Source of the DNA: Acanthococcus lagerstroemiae
Lineage: Eukaryota; Arthropoda; Insecta; Hemiptera; Eriococcidae
Length of the DNA stretch: 64,000 nt
NCBI GenBank assembly: GCA_031841125.1
Contig: CM063108.1
Coordinates: 52,350,122 to 52,414,121 of the forward strand
Reading direction: 5' to 3'
In this document: positions 56,100-64,000 of the stretch, piece after piece
How the letters are laid out: each line of letters starts with the position of its first letter
Position numbering within the stretch: position 1 is the first letter of the stretch
Notes under the pieces: model-generated
Told to the model about the DNA's origin: nothing
Seen by the model: the letters and a program-made list of their open reading frames with translations, nothing else
Databases searched by the model: none
Translations under genes and position numbers: made by a program

Positions 56100-59000
56100 C
56101 ACTAACGATACAGATATCGACAGGAAACCGGTTTTCGCCAATCGCTCAACGGAAGAGCGGTAGCCGCACCGCTTGATTTTACGCCGTCCGTCCCGAACCG
56201 CTGCCCTACAATAGGCGAAGTCGTAGAGGGGGACTCAAGGCTAGTGCGTGGAAACATATTGCCCATCCTGCCACCAAACGCCAAAAGCTCGGTACATGGG
56301 GGCGTAAAGAAGGACGTAAGCTCTTTGGTGAAGTTCGTCGAGTCTCGACGACAAGCGGCTTCGGCAAACCGTCCCCAACAAAAAAGCGATCCGAAGACAA
56401 TCCATGATACCAAATGTAGCTCCCAAAAAGCCAAGGTATTCGACGATAAGAATTCTTAAGGAAGCATAGAAGCGACAATGGGTAAACAATTCATGGAGAA
56501 ATTCAAAAAATTGTTAGAGGACGTGGCAATTATCAAAGAGAGTTGCAACAAGTAGGGTGCTCTAAAAGAAGAAGTGGCCATCGTAAAAGCGGATACTGAA
56601 CAAAGTAAAGAACAAATCCAATTTCTGACGAAGGAAAACGCTGAGCTAAAGAGAAGACTTGACGATTGAGCCCAGTACAGCAGGAAAGGGAATGTGATGA
56701 TACAAGATATTCCTTTCCAGAAAAATGAAAACTTGGTCCAGATGGTCAAATACGTGGCGAGCAAAATAAATGTGGAGGTCCAAGACCACCACATATGCTA
56801 TGTCCATAGATTACCTTCGAAAAGAGAGATTGATCCGATATTCATAAAATTCAACAACTTCGAGGTAAAGAAGATGATGATAAGGAATGCCAAAAAGATG
56901 AAGATAAACGGTCGCGACCTCGGAATGGGTAATCATCCGATCTTTGTAGATGAACAGCACTTATCGGCTCAGACGATGGAATTACTAAACGAAGCAAAGA
57001 AAGCGCGAGACCTGGGACAGTTTCAATCCGTATGGTCCAGAGAGGGAAAGATGTTCGTACGAGAAGCTGAGGGGCGACCTAGGGGACGAATCACATCGGT
57101 GAAGGATCTAAGACCGACAGGGAGCAAGAAGAGGAATGTAGACACAAGAAGCCTCGGGGCCCAGGAGACATACACACCGTCAGCGAGAATATCCGAACTA
57201 TACAAAAAGCAGAAAGCCGAGGATTCATCTAATCCGAGGAATTGGAGTGGGCGGACACCGGAACAAGCAACCAGGCATCACACTGAAAACAATACCGACA
57301 GACCCGGGTAAAGAGAAGTATACGCAAGGATAGGCAACAACAGCTAGCAGCAAAACGGGAATTTCATCGACATCGGTAACAAATAGGTTGTAAATGCGGG
57401 TAAGTCGTTCCTGCTGCTGAAAAGGGGACGTGATAAGGAATAGGGGAAATCGTGGAACTCCACAAAAAACGCCAAGGGGGTAAATGAGAGGAAGGACAAG
57501 ACAAGACATAGGTTGGACAAAAAGTATGGGGACAAAATGTTATTACGAGTAAGTCCCCCCCAACCTGGGTAACAGGCACCGAGGGAGTACTAGCCTGTAA
57601 TAAAATACCGTTTTTACCCATCAACAAATCAAATTACGGAAGGTCGGGAAGGGGGGTGAAAATTCAAATTCTTCACTACAACTGTCAGGGACTAGCAGGG
57701 GAAAATAGGGAATGCGAACTAGATTTTGCATTGAGCAAAGTCAAGTGGGATTTATTGGGATTATCAGAAACATGAAGGGAGGAGGAATTAATACTACTTA
57801 AGAAGAACTGAAACCTCCTCTTCTTGTACGGCGAATCAAAAGGGTACCGAGGCGTGGGTTTCTATGTTTCAAAAAAATGAGTGAAAAAAGTAAAAGAAAT
57901 TCGGGGAATTTCGGAAAGGATTGCGATACTAAAGCTAGAATTGCAAGCCAACATTATTCTGGTAATAATTCAAATATACGCCCCCACCAATGTGGCCCAG
58001 GAAGAGGAGGTGGAAGCTTTTTACAAGAAGGTAGAAGAAACGATCGAGGAGGAGGGATGGTACTATACAACAGTGATGGGAGATTTTGGAATGCGAGAAT
58101 TGGAAATGACCTTCCAGAGTCGGGAGTGATAGGAAAATTTAGAATCGCCGGGGAAACAAATCATACTGGTGAAAAACTAATGAATTTGGCTTAAGAAAAT
58201 AACTTGAGAATTTGCAACACGTTTATGAATAAATCAAATAACCAAAAATAAACTTGGAGGTCACCTGACAAATTAACAAAAAACGAGATCAACCATTTCT
58301 TGATCAATGACTTAAAGGTAGTATCCAAATACGAAGTAATTCAGAAGTTCCTCTTCTCCTCGGATCACGGGGTAGGCAGGGCAAATCTGAATATCGATCT
58401 TGTCTCACGTAAAGACCCCAAGAAGAAGACACCTGGGAAGTTTATTATTCCAGTACACAAATGGGGGATAGCAAATTAAGTGCTTAATAAGAAACTGAAA
58501 GAGGGGGAAGAAAAAGGTTTTCAAAATATACAAGAAAAATATGACTGGTTCGAGAAATCCATACGGGAGGTGGAGCAGGAGGTAGGAAAGAAAAGGGGTA
58601 AGCCGGTAACGGACGATAAACTTAGCGTATAAACAAAAGCATTAATGCAGAGGAGGGGAGTAATCAAAGGCAGACAAGAAACAAATACTGCGGATCAAAT
58701 TGAGTTATGCGAACTGAGAAATGCCATTAAGAAAAGAACAAGAGCGGACATTCCGAACTACGAGAATGACATTGTGAAGGAGATCATTGAGGAGAACTGG
58801 TCGAGTAAAAAGGTAAGAAAGGCGTTGAGCCGGGGGGGGGCAACACATACTACCAACGGTGTATTTGGGAAAATACGAGAAGAAAGTATTCAAGAGAGAG
58901 AAAATCAGGAAGGAGGCCACCGAATTCTACAGGGGGGGTCTTCGCTGACCCTAGCGACGGAAATCAAGGAACAGCAAATGAGAAAAGGGAGCTAAACTGG

Positions 59001-60563
59001 CGTGTCAGGGAGGAGGAGTCCGAATTCATGGTGGAAGAGGTGCAAGAAACACTATGTACCTTGAAAACTGGAAATATAGCCAGACCAGATAAAATAGAAA
59101 ATTCAGTTCTAAAAATGGTGGCCGGTACGATAGCGGCATTTCTAGCAAAACGGTTTACACAAATAATCAGAGAAAACTACATCCCTAAACAATGGAAACA
59201 ATCGGAGATCGTATTACTACATAAAAAGGGTTGAAGAAGTGACCTGAACAATTAAAGATTAATAAGCTTGAGCTCCAACGTTAGCAAAATATTTGGGAAA
59301 ATTCTAAAAGAACAGGCTTTATAGAATACTGTATGAGCACCAACCGAGGGAACAAGTGGGATTTAGAAAGGGGTACTCGGTTGTCGACCATATATTCACT
59401 TTAGATCAAATAATAGAGAGAGTATGATATGCCACTGTACCTGCTGTTCATCGATTTTAATAATGATTTCGACTCGGTAAACACAGTTCGGTCTGAAGGG
59501 CACTAAACAACCAAGGGGTAAAAAAGGACATAATAGAAACTATCAAAAGATGGTACGAGGGGGCCACGGCATATGTAAGACTGAATATTGAAGGGGAAGA
59601 ATTTGAGATTCGAAAAGGGGTCAAACAGGGCGACCCACTATCGCCCAATTTGTTCATGGCAGTTCTTGAATAAATTTTTAGAAAACTAAATTGGGAAGAA
59701 AAAGGCTTAAGGATAAATGGTCAGTGGCTGAGTAACCTGCGCTTTGCCGACGACATCGTCCTGATGAGTAATAGCTTGGAGGAGCTGAAACAAATGGCTA
59801 GGGAACTTTGCGAGGAGAGTAGGAAGGTCGGACTTAGCATGAATTTCTCGAAGACGAACGTGATGATGAACAGGGAAAATGGAGAGTGTTGGCTAGAGGG
59901 GCAAAAACTGGAAAAGGTAGTTGAGTACAAGTACCTCAGGCAAACAGTGGCAATAACGGAAAGGTGGACACGGGTGACGAAAGAAAGAATTGCAAGTGCT
60001 TGGAAAGGATTTTGGTCGAACAAAAGAATATTTGATAGCAAGCTGTCTCTAAAGGCGAAAGTAAGGGTATGGAGCAGTGTGTAGTACCCTCTTTACTCTG
60101 TGGAGCATAAACGCGGGCCCTGACTATGTCTCAAAGGGAAAGGATTAGGAGAACATTCATCAGAATGTTGCGCGGATTGATGAAAGTAAAAATAAGTGAT
60201 AAAATAAAAATAGAGTCAATTTTGGCGAAAACCGGGGCCAAAAATATAGGGTGAACGGCAACTAAAGTTCAGCTACGCGGGTCATATAGCTAGGGAGAAA
60301 AGCAAGTGGACGAGGATAGCGGAAGAATGGGGCCCTAGGTATCTTATCAGGAAACGGGGGAGACCCCCAACAAGATGGAGGGACGAACTAGTGAAAAATT
60401 TATTTTGGCATACTGTGGGTAAGGGCAGGTAGGGATAAAGAGAGATGGGTAAGAACGGTCAAAGCCTATGCCCGAGACCGGGTGGATTTGGCAACAGGGC
60501 GGCTTTCCGCATAACAGAGTTGTTAAGTCAAGGTAGCAAATAAAATGAAATAAAATAAAATTT
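56100..60563 (+). mobile_element. LINE L: near full-length two-ORF non-LTR retrotransposon
   Basis: Order: 5' region, ORF1 (56244-57311), ORF2 with an AP endonuclease (about 57660-58190), a linker, RT (about 58990-60080), a C-terminal KFSYAGHIAREKSKW / RGRPPTRWRDELVKN block (about 60240-60400) and an A-rich tail (60538-60561). The catalytic RT box is FADDIVLM at about 59740-59765. EN shows LHYNCQGLAG, LLGLSET and VIIQIYAPTN with MGDF. Stops and frameshifts are present throughout, so it is dead, but all domains are in order. Its C-terminus groups it with A, I and M by eye. Confidence 0.87.
56244..57311 (+). pseudogene. LINE L ORF1 (gag-like, coiled coil) with in-frame stops
   Basis: A single frame with three internal stops (about 56457, 56551, 56667). 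The N-terminal part is basic and Pro/Ser-rich. A coiled-coil stretch follows (KFKKLLEDVAIIKESCNK to TEQSKEQIQFLTKENAELKR), then YSRKGNVMIQDIPF...NENLVQMVKYVASKI, HHICYVHRLPSK and FIKFNNFEVKKMM, an RRM-like and CTD-like block familiar from LINE ORF1 proteins. The C-terminus is basic and Ser/Thr-rich. The longest uninterrupted part is 56694-57311 (205 codons). Confidence 0.82.
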
Positions 60564-60599
60564 AACGAGATCGAATGGGTACTGACAAAAGTCTGAATG

Positions 60600-60900
60600 A
60601 ATTTTCACAGATACGAGATGAATTACGCGAATAAATGAGTCTTGATGTGTTTGAAATTTGAAGACTGTGAACAAATCCTAAGAGAGTCCGGTCGATTCTT
60701 ACTAGGCACAGGTCTGAACATTTTCGAAATTGGCAGAGTAAGAGGTAACAAGTTCCGAAGGTATTTAAAATAAAGCATTGAACAGCAGAACAAGAGGTAA
60801 CAGGTTTTGAAGGGAGCTGAAATGAAACTTTGACCAGAGTCTGAGGGAGACATATTCAGCCCAAATCAGGATTGAACGAGTTAGATTGGGTCATTCGCCC
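60600..60900. other. No gene recognised; weak two-copy repeat at about 60745 and 60795
   Basis: AAGAGGTAACAAGTTCCGAA and AAGAGGTAACAGGTTTTGAA are about 45-50 bp apart. Confidence 0.4.
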
Positions 60901-60920
60901 CCCCCTCCCGATGGAGGTCA

Positions 60921-61124
60921 TCAACAGTGCTCAACTGGTACTTTGAATCTTCCGATTCCCTGGGTTTGAGCTCGTGCTATCAAATCTCCAGCGGAATTAG
61001 CGTACTCTAAGATATCCTCGACTGAAGGTTCGTAGACGTGGTGGGCACAATTATAATATTGCGACACTCTCCGATCCGAAGTGTAATACCTCATTTCTGT
61101 ACAGGTACAAGCACCATCGTCACT
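60921..61124 (-). CDS. Candidate terminal exon of an unrecognised host gene
   Basis: A 65-codon frame ends in TGA at 60921 and reads DDGACTCTEMRYYTSDRR, then VSQYYNCAHHVYEPSVED and ILEYANSAGDLIARAQTQGI. Its composition looks like an ordered protein: five Cys, conserved-looking Tyr/His, and an amphipathic LEYANSAGDLIARA helix. Upstream of the frame the strand reads TTATTTGAG|TG, an acceptor-like AG, and a stop just beyond. I recognise no family. It lies outside all identified transposons. It may equally be a chance ORF. Confidence 0.3.
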   Translation of the reverse strand, partial: SDDGACTCTEMRYYTSDRRVSQYYNCAHHVYEPSVEDILEYANSAGDLIARAQTQGIGRFKVPVEHC

Positions 61125-61129
61125 CAAAT

Positions 61130-62410
61130 AATTTCAGAAGCCAATTTTGTACGATAATAGTTCAGAATTGGAACCCGGCCTTCTCATCGGATATATACCT
61201 GCATTCGCCGTTATCAGTCGCGAACAGAATTCATCAGCAGAGCGTCTTGGAATAATCAAGTCTATCTTACAATCGGAGAATAAAAACTACTCGTATTTCC
61301 TTTTTCAGCAGAACTTTGCACAACGCGGCTGCGGTCAAATTCCACCGCAGCGCCTCAGTGTGAGGGAAGGCTTCACAAACAGAAATCCTCTTTTATCTTG
61401 GAAGTTACGGAACAGTAAAAACAATCTGCGCCGTTTACCACCGCAGATATCGTATAAAACTAATTTACAGAATACCGGCAGATTGTTTGCTAAAACGATT
61501 CTAAGACTCGAGAATGTGTAACGAAGTCGAGCTTATTATAATCGCGCGTTCTTCCGCGAACACAGGGAACACAACAGGTCGACGTTGACGTCGGTCCCCT
61601 TTCGAAACGAATGAATATTTAATTTTACCCAGTTTCTCCCCCCCCCTCTCTTCAGTGAGAGAACATAGCCACAGTTTGCTTCATTCACGCCATAACCGAA
61701 GTTTTTAGGCCGAGTTTAGTGGCCTATGAAGTAATTTTCTTCGTTATCGTGTTCCCCACAGGTCCTCTGATTCGGGTCCTCCATTAGTACCATATAACGA
61801 TAGCGGCTACAAAAAATCGAGTTATGTAACCGAATCCTCCAACTGCGCGAACATCGAAATCATTTTTTTTTTCCATCGCCGTTTGCCGCAAAACCGGCCG
61901 ACGAGGGGAGGGGGAGGGGAGCAGCAGTTTCCATCTACAGCAGCGCGGAAAACTTTATAATCCGAGAAACGAAGCGTAAACAGCCAGCGAATTAAACATC
62001 AAATGGTACAGAACTAATTCCTCTCAATTCGTATTCATTTATTATTCGGTCCAAGCGCCGAACTTCGGGAATTCCCAATCGTTCCATTTCGGGCTCTTCA
62101 TTTACACGGCGTAAAACCTCCGAATGTGAAAGCAGCAGAGCTTTCTGCCCGAATTGGCCGACATCTTACTTCGAAAGTTCTCTGAATCGAGTTGGGGGCT
62201 GAGGCGACACCGGAACTCAAAAGTGGACAATATTGTACCGATGATGGACGGAATTGGTACCAATATGTTCTTCGAAACTGTGAATACAGTGCGCCCATAA
62301 ACATACTCGTATATCACCCTATTTAAAGGCTATGTGGTTGTCTGCCCCCCCTCCCGTCGGTATTCATATTTTTTCTTCAAGACTATCCCGATCGTAAGTG
62401 CAGGTGCGCT
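61130..62410. other. No gene recognised
   Basis: Less AT-rich than elsewhere and without TE signatures. One 124-codon plus frame (61147-61521) has no recognisable domain. It could be intronic or upstream sequence of the candidate exon at 60921-61124. Confidence 0.35.
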
Positions 62411-62412
62411 CA

Positions 62413-62620
62413 CTTGGTGGAGCGTATGGCGATGCACGCGTGCCAAAGTGGCTCCTCAGACACCTCACTCCTGGCCGCGGAATCTACCCTTTTGAGTATC
62501 GTATCAGTGCCCAGTGGGACACACTGAGGCTGGCTCGAGCCTCCCTTTCGCCTCTTTGCTTCGGATTCGCGCTGTCTTGCCAAGACCACTATGAGACACC
62601 CTACTGAGTATTGACCGAGG
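62413..62620 (+). repeat. Dispersed repeat R, copy d (longest, 208 bp)
   Basis: CTTGGTGGAGCGTATGGCGA to TATTGACCGAGG. It joins the 5' half seen in copies a-c with the 3' half seen in copy e (29722-29832), so it defines the family's full extent in this window. The 3' half has GCTGGCTCGAGCCTCC and CAAGACCACTATGAGACACC. Confidence 0.8.
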
Positions 62621-62624
62621 AGTG

Positions 62625-63420
62625 TGTTACGCCTTCAACAAAAGTGTTAGTAGATGTGACATTCTTAGCACTTGTGTCGAAGCACTAGAAGCAAGTGTTA
62701 AGCAGCTAAGTGCGGATGCGCTCGTTTGTTTCATTATTGCTCACCCTTTCCTAGAAAACCGTTTGGGTGGGGTAGCGTGTTCCTTTTAAGACTAAATTTT
62801 CGGAACCAGCATTGAGCCCTTCATCATTTGATTTTTGCTAAGGAAAAATAATTTTTATTTTTATTACACAGGACAAGTTTTACATGTAATTTTCGAAATA
62901 ACGACCATTTCACTTGGTCTCAGCCTTCAGTAGTCGAATTCAAAAATTAATTTCAAAATCGGATTTACTGGCCTTGAAAACGTATAAATCAATCCTAGTT
63001 CTGAATTTCATTTTATCCATTCTCCATCCCCTGTTTTAGATCCAGACTACGGCGGGTCAAGGGGACTCACCGACATTTTATTTCCCTAGTCGGTAAGTGA
63101 AACTGTTTGGGAATATTTTTGAGCTACATTTGTGTTTTTAGCAGTTTTTTTTCTTTTCATCATTCAGCGTGTACTGATATAAGCCACAATTTTTACGTAA
63201 ATTACATTCTGAACTTCAGCATTCAATAGCTACCTTTAAAATGCAGTAACAGGGTGTCTACCGGATTGGAAACATTAAAATACACGCTAAATACATACCT
63301 ACAGTGTGGTACAGATCATCACGCAACATAGGAAAATCCCATAGAGCGCACGTTAATGTGTACCACTGTGGAAAACGTCATAATGGTACATATCAACACA
63401 CAACAGATAAGAAAATAGTA
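62625..63420. other. No feature recognised
   Basis: Anonymous AT-rich sequence. Confidence 0.4.
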
Positions 63421-63429
63421 ACGTACGTA

Positions 63430-63800
63430 CACAATATGAAATTCCTTGAAAATAATTGGAAATTTCCCGAATATTTTCGATGAAATTCTTCGGAGATCAT
63501 CGAACATTCTTTCTGACAATTTTTCATGAAATTCTTAAAAACCATCGGAGTTTTCCCCCGAATATTTCCGATGAAATTCTTCATAAGTAACCAGAAAATT
63601 CTCTTTAAGTAATTTGTTGAGATTTTCCGGAAAGCATCGGAAATTTTTTTTTAAAGATTTCCGATAAAAATCTTTGGAAATTATCGGAATTTTCTTCCAA
63701 AAATTTCCCCCGAAGATTTTCGATGAAATTCTTCGGAAAACATTTTACCTGAAGTTTGTTGATAAAATCTTTTAAAAACCGTCGTAATTTTTCCCAAAAT
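63430..63800. repeat. Minisatellite, period about 45-47 bp
   Basis: GATGAAATTCTTCGGAGATC, CATGAAATTCTTAAAAACCA, GATGAAATTCTTCATAAGTA and later GATGAAATTCTTCGGAAAAC recur at 45-47-bp steps, with CCATCGGAGTTTTC and CCCGAATATTTCC between them. About eight diverged units. Confidence 0.8.
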
Positions 63801-64000
63801 TTAATAAGTCACTCTCATCATTGCCCACAATTAAGGACAACAAAATTCACTAATAGAATTTATTGGAGTTGAACATAACTGGGTAATCAAAACAAATCTC
63901 TTCTAATAACTAAAATCTTCTGGCTGAAACTTCACAGTGGCACTTGCATTCTTCACTTTCCTAATGACAAAATAAAAATTACCATCAGTCATAAAATGTC

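Noticed and set aside
61147..61521. 124-codon plus-strand ORF as a host gene
   Set aside because: No recognisable domain, and it overlaps the region upstream of the minus-strand exon candidate. ORF length alone is not evidence here.
62413..62607. 69-codon ORF over repeat R as a protein-coding gene
   Set aside because: The frame is not kept in other copies of the repeat, which differ by indels that are not multiples of three.
63430..63800. CRISPR-like regular repeats
   Set aside because: The units are contiguous and diverged with no unique spacers, so this is a minisatellite in a eukaryotic genome.
1..64000. A previously undescribed multi-gene system
   Set aside because: After reading both strands I find decayed transposons and anonymous DNA, with no co-oriented set of intact genes.

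Overview
The window is eukaryotic repeat-rich DNA, most likely from an arthropod and probably an insect. There are no operons, rRNAs or CRISPR arrays, and no complete host gene that I can defend. It holds decayed non-LTR retrotransposons (RTE-like, Jockey/I-like and other APE-type lineages), a Penelope-like GIY-YIG fragment, a MULE transposase fragment, many small hAT-like MITEs with about 8-bp target duplications, minisatellites, and AT-rich DNA that I cannot assign. Nearly every long ORF is a frame fragment or shadow of a dead transposon. The species call is an inference from the element mix.

Layout. 1-660: 3' end of a Penelope-like element (-). 660-2660: LINE A (-), split by a palindromic MITE. 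2683-4012: RTE-like LINE B (+), split by a hAT-like MITE. 4220-5880: RTE-like LINE C (-). 6041-8270: dispersed repeat R copies and an inverted-repeat element holding a tRNA-Ser-like sequence. 8520-11690: the longest Jockey/I-type LINE (D, -), with a copy of repeat R in its RT. 11.8-14.9 kb: no features recognised. 14.9-17.5 kb: LINE fragments E, F and G. 18968-19141: hAT-like MITE. 19560-21484: LINE H (+) with a second copy of the palindromic MITE. 21.7-23.0 kb: degenerate minisatellite with a higher-order unit. 23-31 kb: mostly anonymous DNA with a 496-bp hAT-like MITE.

Two tandem segmental duplications follow. The first has a unit of about 3.46 kb (31132-34593 and 34594-38048). The second has a unit of 3875 bp (41727-45601 and 45602-50371). 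Each copy of the second carries a MULE transposase fragment and a LINE fragment (K) disrupted by a MITE. Its right breakpoint lies inside LINE I, and its second copy has gained a 902-bp TG...CA element. Then come LINE J (51420-53170), a short LINE tail M, an RTE fragment B' (-), and a near full-length two-ORF LINE L (56100-60563). The last 3.4 kb has a candidate host exon on the minus strand, repeat R and a 47-bp minisatellite.

The elements record an order of events by nesting. LINEs inserted first, and small cut-and-paste MITEs then landed inside their ORFs. In two cases, removing the MITE and one target copy restores the LINE reading frame. Segmental duplication came later, and at least one insertion followed it. 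I see no cooperating gene system such as defence, biosynthesis or an operon.
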